Assembly (NCBI GenBank): GCA_019245455.1
Contig: JAFARM010000417.1
Span: 1-6,501 of the forward strand
Origin: Sphingomonadaceae bacterium
GTDB lineage: Bacteria; Pseudomonadota; Alphaproteobacteria; Sphingomonadales; Sphingomonadaceae
Direction of reading: 5' to 3'
DNA length: 6,501 nt
The notes under the pieces were generated by a model. The model was not told the DNA's origin and searched no databases. It saw only the letters and a program-made list of their open reading frames with translations. The position numbers and the translations under genes are program-made. Below, piece by piece: positions 1 to 5,234 of the stretch (the stretch's first letter is position 1; each line of letters opens with the position of its first letter).

Positions 1-255
1 AAGCTGCGACCGGCTGAATGGGGCGAGGCGCGGATCGCCGACGCGGGGGGCGTTCTGCGACTTAATCCAGCAGTCGGAGAAGCCGCCGGTGCCGATTTCA
101 ACCGCCAGCCCTTCCTCCGCCAGATCGGCGTCGTCGAACGGGCTGCGAAGGTAGGCTACGGCTTCCTCGCGGGTGGCGAACTTGAAGATGGTGGCGTCCT
201 GGCTGATCGAGCCTTCGCCGTCGGTGTCGTGCGTAACGTAAAAGGTGGCGGTCAT
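1..255 (-). CDS. Small protein of unknown function, C-terminus outside the window
   Basis: The frame is open from an ATG at 255-253 to the left window edge, giving 85 residues without a stop; the C-terminus lies outside. An AGGAGG Shine-Dalgarno (plus-strand 261-266) sits 5 nt before the ATG, and a good sigma70-type promoter lies about 50 nt upstream, so expression is well supported. The protein begins MTATFYVTHDTDGEG and is acidic, with FKFATREEAVAYLRSPF near residues 25-40 and GTGGFSDCWIK near 56-66. No signal peptide or membrane segment is visible in the part seen. I do not recognise the family; the alternating hydrophobic N-terminus suggests a small alpha/beta soluble protein. It is divergent from the nuclease gene and points away from the tail genes, so it need not belong to the phage. 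Confidence 0.72.
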   Translation of the reverse strand, partial: MTATFYVTHDTDGEGSISQDATIFKFATREEAVAYLRSPFDDADLAEEGLAVEIGTGGFSDCWIKSQNAPRVGDPRLAPFSRSQL

Positions 256-306
256 CTGACCCTCCTATCTGCTAATCGGCGGGCACATCGCCCTTCCGAC
301 TTCACT

Positions 307-335
307 CCTATAGCGCCCCGATGGCCGGGCGTCAA
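307..335 (-). promoter_or_regulatory. Sigma70-type promoter for the leftward gene
   Basis: Read on the minus strand, TTGACG (plus 330-335) and TATAGG (plus 307-312) are separated by exactly 17 nt. The -35 matches the TTGACA consensus at five of six positions and the -10 matches at four of six. Transcription would start near 300, leaving a leader of about 45 nt with an AGGAGG ribosome site before the ATG at 255. Geometry and position are both right for the minus-strand gene. Confidence 0.65.
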
Positions 336-338
336 GTA

Positions 339-344
339 TATAAT
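339..344 (+). promoter_or_regulatory. Possible -10 box for the nuclease gene
   Basis: A perfect TATAAT lies 73 nt upstream of the preferred ATG at 417. No recognisable -35 exists at 16-18 nt spacing (the bases there are C-rich), so this is only a candidate, perhaps activator-dependent. It nearly abuts the -35 of the divergent promoter, so the two would share a control region. If used, it would rule out the upstream ATG at 321, which precedes it. Confidence 0.3.
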
Positions 345-416
345 TCCCTTCGAGAGCGCGTCCACGGCGGTTGTTTCTCGCTGTTCCAGGCGCGAAACGC
401 GCTGGTAAGGAGCGGC

Positions 417-830
417 ATGGTCCCGCTCCTCGCCGCCCTCATAGCATCCGGTGCGCCACTTCAGACGGTCGCCGCCGGCAGCCTCGTCGTCCACGATGGC
501 GACACCGTGCGCCTGGGGGCCGAGCGGATGCGCTTGGACGGGATCGACGCACCCGAGCTGCGCGGCTCGCCGGCGTGCCGTCCAGGTGCCCCGCGTCACC
601 ACGACTGCACCCACCCGCGCGAAGGCGAGCGCAGCCGCGACGCGCTCGCCGCCCTTCTCGCCAGCAGTCCCGTCACCATCCGCCGCGTCGGCGACGGCGG
701 CTACGGCCGTACGGCGGTGCGCCTGACGGTCGGAGGCGGGGACGTCAGCTGCACCCTGTGGCGCGGGGGATGGGCGGCACCGCCGCACGATCACCGACGG
801 TACGGCTGGCCGTGCCAGCCATCCCGCTGA
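417..830 (+). CDS. Thermonuclease-like (SNase/TNase fold) protein, probably exported
   Basis: The 137-residue product resembles the staphylococcal nuclease family, Ca2+-dependent phosphodiesterases that cut DNA and RNA. Visible motifs are HDGDTVRL (residues 26-33), RLDGIDAPEL (39-48) and GYGR (95-98). These give the catalytic trio R39, E47 and R98 and the metal-side acids D29 and D44, so the active site looks intact. The domain is short, lacking much of the C-terminal helix region of the classic enzyme. I chose ATG 417 because AAGGAG (407-412) lies 4 nt before it; the in-frame ATG at 321 has no ribosome site. The N-terminus (MVPLLAALIASGAPLQTVAAG) is hydrophobic and ends like a signal-peptide cleavage region, but it has no positive charge; a start further upstream would add arginines. 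Four cysteines could form disulfides after export. Its relation to the tail genes is unknown. Confidence 0.75.
   Translation: MVPLLAALIASGAPLQTVAAGSLVVHDGDTVRLGAERMRLDGIDAPELRGSPACRPGAPRHHDCTHPREGERSRDALAALLASSPVTIRRVGDGGYGRTAVRLTVGGGDVSCTLWRGGWAAPPHDHRRYGWPCQPSR
804..820. repeat. Perfect 7-bp hairpin at the 3' end of the nuclease gene
   Basis: GGCTGGC (804-810) and GCCAGCC (814-820) form a GC-rich stem around the loop CGT, inside the last codons of the nuclease gene and just before the 2-bp gap between the convergent genes. There is no T-run on either side, so it is not a canonical intrinsic terminator. It could still act as a transcript-end or RNA-stability structure, or reflect chance in GC-rich coding DNA. 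Confidence 0.35.
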
Positions 831-832
831 CG

Positions 833-1078
833 CTAACCTAACGGCCCACGATCGGGCGCGCGGTTCGGGCGTGTCACGACGAACTGCCCTTGCGTGAACT
901 TGAGGACGAGCTCGGCCGCGAGCCGGTCGCGCGCGGCAGCTGTGCGCGCCAGGTCGCGAGGCTCACCAGCGCGTGGCCACAGATCCCGGATGAGGTCCGG
1001 CCGGCGTACGCCGATCGCGGCTAGCCAGACGCTGAGCGAGGTCTCGAGTTCGGCCGAGGTGACGAGGAGGGTGTCCAC
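833..1078 (-). CDS. Small soluble protein of unknown function
   Basis: With a GTG start at 1078-1076 this encodes 81 residues and ends with TAG at 835-833, 2 bp from the convergent nuclease stop. Composition is protein-like: a VDTLLVTSAELETSLSVWL amphipathic start, then a likely helix ending in LAAELVLKF (about residues 55-63), and a basic tail with TRPNRAPDRGP. The same frame stays open upstream to an ATG at 1348 (171 residues). That extension crosses a homopolymer and is low in complexity, so I prefer the GTG; an AGAGG lies 5 nt before it. A weak TTGACC/CATAGA pair (plus 1109-1114 and 1085-1090, 18-nt spacer) would start RNA at about the GTG, which would make a leaderless message; this is speculative. 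I do not recognise the family. Confidence 0.5.
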   Translation of the reverse strand: MDTLLVTSAELETSLSVWLAAIGVRRPDLIRDLWPRAGEPRDLARTAAARDRLAAELVLKFTQGQFVVTRPNRAPDRGPLG

Positions 1079-1478
1079 CGCGCCTCTATGAAACGGAAAG
1101 GGAACATAGGTCAACGCGCGCCATCCAAACCCCGCGGGCCGCGCTTGGCCCCCCGCCACGCCCCCCCCCTTTCCGGCCCGAAAATGATGCGTTGGGCGGT
1201 TCTCTCGGGCGTTCCCCCTTAGAGATCGGGGCGGCGCGTGATGCGCGGTGATGCGGGTGCAGGGGTCGGTGGAGATCGTCTGCGCGAGACGTGCAGCGAG
1301 CCAAAAAGAACGATGGGGTCGCGGCGATTTCCTAATCTTCCTGACCATGCCCCGAGTTAACGGCTAAGTCAGTGTTCTACGCGGATAAAAAAGTCAGATG
1401 CAGGCGCTTACCGGACCTAATCTCCAGCACCCAATAATCTTATGTCATTGAAAAATATGATCTTGATCTTGTGGAGAG

Positions 1479-1564
1479 GTCAGGTCGGGCGGCTCTAACC
1501 CGGTTAGGTCCGGGTCAGGCAAAATGTTAGCCGATTTCACAAATGTTTTCAGACACGTCAGGTC
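1479..1564 (+). repeat. Repeated GTCAGG(TC) boxes
   Basis: GTCAGGTC occurs at 1479-1486 and 1557-1564, with a shortened copy GTCAGG at 1514-1519, all in the same orientation within 86 bases. AAATGTT is also repeated at 1522-1528 and 1541-1547 inside the same block. Such short direct repeats in a gene-free AT-richer stretch could be binding sites for a regulator of the downstream operon. Copy number is low, so chance is possible. Confidence 0.3.
1498..1515. repeat. Short inverted repeat, 6-bp arms
   Basis: ACCCGG (1498-1503) and CCGGGT (1510-1515) are perfect inverted copies around TTAGGT. The second arm overlaps the middle GTCAGG box. No T-run follows on the plus strand, and on the minus strand the following bases are not T-rich, so a terminator is unlikely. 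An operator-like role is possible. Confidence 0.3.
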
Positions 1565-1663
1565 GATTAGACGTTTGCCGCGACCCCTGCCGAGTTTCAT
1601 GCCTCCATCGCGGACGCGAAAGCACGCGGCGCACGCGCAGCCCGTCACGTTGAGCGGCGGGAC

Positions 1664-1686
1664 GTTGTATCGGGAGGGCATACAAC
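1664..1686. repeat. Inverted repeat just upstream of gene V
   Basis: GTTGTAT (1664-1670) and ATACAAC (1680-1686) are perfect 7-bp inverted arms separated by 9 nt. The arms are AT-rich inside otherwise GC-rich DNA and lie 37 nt before the V start codon. The arm-to-arm centre distance (16 bp, about 1.5 helical turns) and the base composition are compatible with a dimeric-regulator operator or a leader hairpin. No T-run follows, so it is not an intrinsic terminator. Confidence 0.4.
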
Positions 1687-1722
1687 CGCGGGGGCTTGCG
1701 GCTGCGGGGGCGGAGGACGCCC

Positions 1723-2265
1723 ATGCCGGCGATGCGCGACCACGACGACCCCGGCCGGACGCTCGGCGACCTCGCGCGCCTCGGTACGGTCGCGTCGGTC
1801 GATCTCGCCGCCGCCCGGATCACGGTCAAAGCCGGCGACCTCGTCACCGGGCCGATCCCCTGGTCGGCCGGTCACGCCAACTCCCGGCTGCGCCTGTGGT
1901 CGCCGCCCGAGGTCGGCGAGCAGGTCCTGCTCCTCGCCCCTGAAGGCGAGATCAGTGGCGCCGTGGCCCTGCCCGCGGTCTTCGCCGACCCCGCGCCGCC
2001 ACCGGCGAGCGACGCCGCCGACGCGCTGGTCTTCGCCGATGGAGCGGTCCTCCGCTATTCGGCCGCCGACGGTCTGACGATCACGCTGCCGGGCGCGGTC
2101 AAGCTGACGATCACGGCCCCCGGCGGCGTCGCGATCGATGCCGACGTCACGGTCACCGGATCGGTCACCGCCCAGGGCGACGTCATCGGCCAGGGAACGA
2201 GCCTCCACGGGCACAAACACAGCCTGGTCAAGGCCGGCACCGACCAGTCGGGCGTCCCCGCGTGA
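1723..2265 (+). CDS. V: Phage baseplate assembly protein V (central spike)
   Basis: The 180-residue product matches the P2 gpV family, the trimeric spike under the tail tube that pierces the outer membrane. An N-terminal OB-like domain (about residues 17-90) carries LGTVASVDLAAARITVKAG, WSPPEVGEQVLLLAPEGE and the GAVALPAVF end. A valine/threonine-rich beta-helical shaft (about 105-155) follows. The tip has HGHKH (162-166), corresponding to the HxH iron-binding apex known in P2-type spikes, then KAGTDQSGVP. I chose ATG 1723 because GGAGGA (1712-1717) sits 5 nt upstream; the TTG at 1696 lacks such a site. The 3' end overlaps W by 4 nt. It is the first gene of the tail cluster in this window. 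Confidence 0.92.
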   Translation: MPAMRDHDDPGRTLGDLARLGTVASVDLAAARITVKAGDLVTGPIPWSAGHANSRLRLWSPPEVGEQVLLLAPEGEISGAVALPAVFADPAPPPASDAADALVFADGAVLRYSAADGLTITLPGAVKLTITAPGGVAIDADVTVTGSVTAQGDVIGQGTSLHGHKHSLVKAGTDQSGVPA

Positions 2266-2651
2266 CCGCCGGCGTCCCCCAGATGGCCGGCATGAGCCGC
2301 GCCAGCGGCCGCGAGCTCGGCGGCGACGCGCACCTGAAGCAGTCGATCGGCGACATCCTGTCGACGCCGATCGGCACCCGCGTCATGCGCCGCGACTATG
2401 GCTCGCTGCTGTTCGAGATGACCGATCAGCCGGCCAACGCGCGCACCCGACTGCGGCTCTACGCGGCCATCGCCGTCGCGCTCCTGAAGTGGGAGCCGCG
2501 GCTGATCGTCACCCGCCTCGGGCTGACCAACGACGCGCCCGGCCGCTTCACCCTGAGCCTCGAGGGCCGGCGAACCGACACCGGGCCGGTCGCCACCCTC
2601 GCCCGCCTGACCCTGCCCATCCACGCCGGCGCGAAGCCGGTCCTGTCCTGA
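2262..2651 (+). CDS. W: Baseplate wedge protein W (gp25-like)
   Basis: The 129-residue product belongs to the P2 gpW / T4 gp25 family, which forms the baseplate wedge and helps nucleate sheath assembly. The diagnostic block SIGDILSTPIGTRVMRRDYG (28-47) and the KWEPR motif (76-80) are both present, followed by the beta-rich C-terminus with LSLEGRRTDTG. The GTG start at 2262 overlaps the V stop as GTGA, indicating translational coupling, and no strong ribosome site is visible. ATG codons at 2283 and 2292 are possible starts that would trim 7 or 10 residues without touching the domain. In P2 the next genes are J, I, H and G; here the sheath gene follows after 16 nt. Confidence 0.9.
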   Translation: MTAGVPQMAGMSRASGRELGGDAHLKQSIGDILSTPIGTRVMRRDYGSLLFEMTDQPANARTRLRLYAAIAVALLKWEPRLIVTRLGLTNDAPGRFTLSLEGRRTDTGPVATLARLTLPIHAGAKPVLS

Positions 2652-2667
2652 TTGAGGAGCGCCGCCG

Positions 2668-3825
2668 ATGAGCTTCCACCACGGCATCAAGGTCACCGAG
2701 ATCAACGACGGCGCGCGCGTCATCCCGGCGGTCTCGACCGCGATCATCGGCCTGGTCGCCACCGCCGACGACGCCGACGCGAGCGTGTTCCCGCTCGACC
2801 GGCCGGCGCTCGTCACCGACATCCGCGCGGCGATCGGCAAGGCCGGTACCACTGGCACCCTGGTCGCGGCTCTGAACGCCATCGCCGACCAGGTCGATCC
2901 CGTGCTCGTCGTCGTCCGCGTCGCCGCCGGGACGACGCCGGCGGCGACGACCGCCAACGTCATCGGCACGGCGGGCGCGAGCGGCACCGGCCTGCAGGCG
3001 ATGCTCGCCGCGCAGGCGCAGCTCGGCGTCAGCCCGAAGATCCTCGGCTGCCCAGGGCTCGACACGGTCGACGTGACGAACGCGCTGGTGATCGTCGCCG
3101 GCAAGCTCGGGGCGATGGCCTATGCCTCGTGCGACACCGCCGCCAGCGTCGCCGAGGCCCTGACCTACCGCGCCGAGTTCGGCGCGCGCGAGCTGATGCT
3201 GATCTGGCCCGACTTCCTCGCCTTCGACGTCGCCACCCAGTCGAGCGGCCCGGCGATGGCGGTCGCCCGCGCGCTCGGCCTGCGCGCCTTCATCGATCAG
3301 ACGCAGGGCTGGAACAAGACGCTGTCGAACGTGCCCGTCGCCGGCGTCACCGGCCTGACCGCCGACGTCCACTGGTCGCTGCAGGATTCGAGCTCGGACG
3401 CCGATCTCCTCAATGCCGCCGGCATCACGACGCTGGTCAACGTCGGCTCGGGCTACCGCTTCTGGGGCAACCGCACCTGCTCGGCCGATCCGCTGTTCGC
3501 CTTCGAGAGCGCGACCCGCACGGCGCAGGTGCTGAAGGAGACGATCGCCGACGCGCTGCTGTGGGCGATGGACAAGCCGCTCCACCCGCAGCTCGCCCGC
3601 GACATCATCGAGACGGCGAACGCGACCTTCCGCCAGATGAAGGCGGCCGGGCTGATCGTCGATGCCAAGGCGACCTTCGATCCCAAGGCGAACCCGGCGA
3701 CCCAGCTCGCCGCCGGGCAGCTGGTGATCGACTATGACTACACGCCAACCGCGCCGCTCGAGCAGCTCGGGCTCAACCAGCGGATCACCGACAAATACTA
3801 CGCCGACTTCGCGGCGCAGCTCTGA
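2668..3825 (+). CDS. FI: Tail sheath protein FI
   Basis: The 385-residue product is the contractile sheath subunit of P2-like tails; it surrounds the tube and shortens to drive injection. The length is typical of the family. Recognisable parts are the FHHGIKVTEINDG N-terminus, TADDAD and the FPLDRPALVTD segment (about 32-53), then AIGKAGTTGTL. WNKTLSNVPVAGVTGL starts at residue 215, GYRFWGNRTCS at 262, and the C-terminal domain with the conserved RTAQVLKETI helix ends in DKYYADFAAQL. TGAGGAG (2653-2659) lies 8 nt before the ATG. There is no frameshift or internal stop. It is followed by the tube gene after 12 nt, and the ribosome site of that gene overlaps the FI stop codon. Confidence 0.95.
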   Translation: MSFHHGIKVTEINDGARVIPAVSTAIIGLVATADDADASVFPLDRPALVTDIRAAIGKAGTTGTLVAALNAIADQVDPVLVVVRVAAGTTPAATTANVIGTAGASGTGLQAMLAAQAQLGVSPKILGCPGLDTVDVTNALVIVAGKLGAMAYASCDTAASVAEALTYRAEFGARELMLIWPDFLAFDVATQSSGPAMAVARALGLRAFIDQTQGWNKTLSNVPVAGVTGLTADVHWSLQDSSSDADLLNAAGITTLVNVGSGYRFWGNRTCSADPLFAFESATRTAQVLKETIADALLWAMDKPLHPQLARDIIETANATFRQMKAAGLIVDAKATFDPKANPATQLAAGQLVIDYDYTPTAPLEQLGLNQRITDKYYADFAAQL

Positions 3826-3837
3826 AGGACCTGACCG

Positions 3838-4350
3838 ATGGCGCTCCCGTCCAAGCTGAAGAACCTCAACCTGTTCGTCGACGGCACGAGCTGGCTCGGC
3901 ATCGTTAAGTCGGTCACCCCGCCGCCGCTCAAGCGCAAGATCGAGGGCTGGCGCGGCGGCGGCATGGACGGCGAGGTCGGCGTCGACATGGGTCTCGACG
4001 GGATGATCGAGCTGAACTTCACCGCCGGCGGGTGGATGCGCCAGGTGGCGCGCACCTTCGGCGCGGCGACCCACGACGCAGTGCAGCTGCGCTTCGCCGG
4101 GGCCTACCAGCGCGACGACAGCGGCGCGGTCGACGCCGTCGAGATCACGGTGCGCGGCCGGCTGCACGAGCTCGACCGCGGCGACGCCAAGCCGGGCGAG
4201 GACAGCGAGGGCAAGTACAAGATGGTCTGCTCCTACTACAAGGAAAGCGTCAACGGGGCCGACGACGTCGAGATCGACCTGCCGTCGATGGTCTTCATCT
4301 CGGGCGGCGTCGATCGCCTCGCCGACCAGCGCGCGGCGATCGGCGCATGA
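3838..4350 (+). CDS. FII: Major tail tube protein FII
   Basis: The 170-residue product matches P2 gpFII, the subunit that stacks into the inner tail tube. Family marks are MALPSKLKNLNLFVDG at the N-terminus, the PPLKRKIEGWRGGGMDGEV loop (about 29-47), VRGRLHELDRGDAKPGE (about 104-120), the YYKESVNG region (132-139), and the GGVDRLADQRAAIG end. Length and C-terminus are as expected, so the gene is complete. GAAGGA (3824-3829) sits 8 nt upstream and overlaps the FI stop. The 3' end overlaps the next ATG as ATGA. In P2 gene E comes next; here another gene intervenes. Confidence 0.94.
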   Translation: MALPSKLKNLNLFVDGTSWLGIVKSVTPPPLKRKIEGWRGGGMDGEVGVDMGLDGMIELNFTAGGWMRQVARTFGAATHDAVQLRFAGAYQRDDSGAVDAVEITVRGRLHELDRGDAKPGEDSEGKYKMVCSYYKESVNGADDVEIDLPSMVFISGGVDRLADQRAAIGA

Positions 4351-5222
4351 TCGGCTCGATCGTCCGGCGCTTCGTCGCCCCCGCCCTCGCCGCATTCGCG
4401 CTCGCCGGTGCCGCCGCCGCGCCGGCGGCGACGATAACCGTCGGCCCGACGACCTTCGTCAGTGCGGTTAACGCCGCGCACGCCGGCGACGTCGTCGTCC
4501 TGACCGATGGCGAATACGGCGACCCCTATTTCCGATCCGCGCCGTCGGCACCCGCGATCACGATCGACGGCTGCCGCGCCGACGCCCACTTCCGTTCCCT
4601 GCGCTTCGACGGCCGTGGCGGCTTGACCCTCAAGTGCCTGCAGTTCGTCGGCGGCGGGCTGATGCTCGTCGGCGTCCGCGACGTGACCGTCGCCAACCTG
4701 CTGGCGACCGCGCCGCCCCGCGCGGGCATCGGCATCGCCGCCTCGCAACACGTCGCGATCAGCGACGTCGAGGTGATCGACGCCGGGGCCGACGGCGTCG
4801 ACATCGGCGGATCGCAGCACGTCACCGTCGACCGCCTCGCCTGCTACGCCTCGCATCCGACGCCCGGCGCGCACCCTGACTGCCTGCAGCTCTACTCAAA
4901 ACTGCCGACGCACCCGGTGCCGACCGACGACGTCGCCGTGCGCAGCGTCGTCGCCGTCGGCGACACCCAGGGCGTCGATATGTTCGGCAACACGCTGCCG
5001 GCGACCAACGTCCACTTCGATGGCCTGGTTGTGGTCAGCCGCTACCCGCGCGGCGTCAGCATGACCTCGGCCGGCGGCTGCACCGGCTGCTCGCTGACCA
5101 ACAGCCGCGTCGAGCGGCTGCGCGGCGCGGCGCACGCCGTCCAGCTCGACCCGCAGGCGCCGCTGCCCGGATGGGCCGCGGGCAGCGTCACCGGCAACTC
5201 GCCGAACTCGACCGCACCGTAA
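4347..5222 (+). CDS. Exported right-handed parallel beta-helix protein, cargo gene inside the tail operon
   Basis: The 291-residue product starts with a textbook Sec signal peptide: MIGSIVRRF with two arginines, a hydrophobic core to about residue 21, and an AAAAPAA cleavage region ending near 28. The mature part looks like a pectate-lyase-type beta-helix. It has an opening TITVGPTTFVSAVNAAHAGD segment (about 29-48), as in polysaccharide-lyase-like proteins, then turns of about 22 residues with similar phrases (RDVTVANL, QHVAISDVEVIDAGADGV, QHVTVDRLACY; 111-167). HPDCLQLYS (176-184) and GDTQGVDMFGNT (205-216) follow. Six cysteines could form disulfides after export. The ATG overlaps the FII stop (ATGA) without its own clear ribosome site, so translation is probably coupled. 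Function is unknown: a polysaccharide depolymerase, a surface-modifying lysogenic-conversion protein, or a tail-associated fibre are options. Phage tail proteins normally lack signal peptides, which favours cargo. The HPD segment may be a conserved or catalytic site, but this is inferred. Confidence 0.82.
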   Translation: MIGSIVRRFVAPALAAFALAGAAAAPAATITVGPTTFVSAVNAAHAGDVVVLTDGEYGDPYFRSAPSAPAITIDGCRADAHFRSLRFDGRGGLTLKCLQFVGGGLMLVGVRDVTVANLLATAPPRAGIGIAASQHVAISDVEVIDAGADGVDIGGSQHVTVDRLACYASHPTPGAHPDCLQLYSKLPTHPVPTDDVAVRSVVAVGDTQGVDMFGNTLPATNVHFDGLVVVSRYPRGVSMTSAGGCTGCSLTNSRVERLRGAAHAVQLDPQAPLPGWAAGSVTGNSPNSTAP

Positions 5223-5234
5223 GGGGAAGCTCCG

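Larger units (their letters stand above)
1079..1722. other. Long stretch without a convincing gene, upstream of the tail operon
   Basis: About 640 bases separate the small minus-strand gene from tail gene V. Open frames here are short or have GC-poor, atypical codons, and none has a convincing product. The left half is very GC-rich and contains C9 at 1161-1169. The section from about 1340 to 1560 is clearly AT-richer than the rest of the window. AATAAT (1433-1438) and GATAAA (1383-1388) resemble -10 boxes but lack -35 partners. Repeated boxes and inverted repeats in 1479-1686 are listed separately. A regulatory region for the tail operon is the natural inference, but I cannot point to a confident promoter. 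I see no tRNA or recognisable attachment site. Confidence 0.5.

Noticed and set aside
252..794. 180-codon minus-strand frame over the nuclease gene
   Set aside because: Antisense to a gene with intact catalytic motifs, and composition is shadow-like.
804..820. Intrinsic terminator for the nuclease gene
   Set aside because: The stem is good but no T-run follows on either strand and it lies inside the coding region.
1136..1151. GGGCC/GGCCC hairpin
   Set aside because: Five-base arms in extremely GC-rich sequence are expected by chance; no T-run or conserved context.
1448..1476. Promoter with TTGAAA at 1448-1453
   Set aside because: No acceptable -10 hexamer at 16-18 nt spacing.
1445..1600. 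Possible 51-residue minus-strand gene starting MKLGRGRGKRLIDL
   Set aside because: A GGAGG lies only 1 nt before the ATG, codon use is mixed and AT-rich unlike the neighbours, no family is recognised, and the frame contains the inverted repeat and boxes. Not excluded, but unsupported.
1524..1722. Plus-strand frame beginning MLADFTNVFRH upstream of V
   Set aside because: It runs into V in the wrong frame, becomes Arg/Pro-rich shadow sequence and has no convincing ribosome site.
2055..3104. 349-codon minus-strand open frame across V, W and FI
   Set aside because: Antisense to three recognisable tail genes, low-complexity, no ribosome site or family match seen.
4032..4346. 5' extension of the beta-helix frame into FII
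   Set aside because: Upstream of ATG 4347 the frame reads as arginine-rich nonsense over the intact tube gene, whereas residues from 4347 form a proper signal peptide.
2548..4395. 615-codon open frame on the minus strand across W, FI and FII
   Set aside because: It is an antisense shadow caused by GC-rich codon bias; composition is Arg/Asp/Gly-heavy and repetitive, while the plus strand encodes clear tail proteins.
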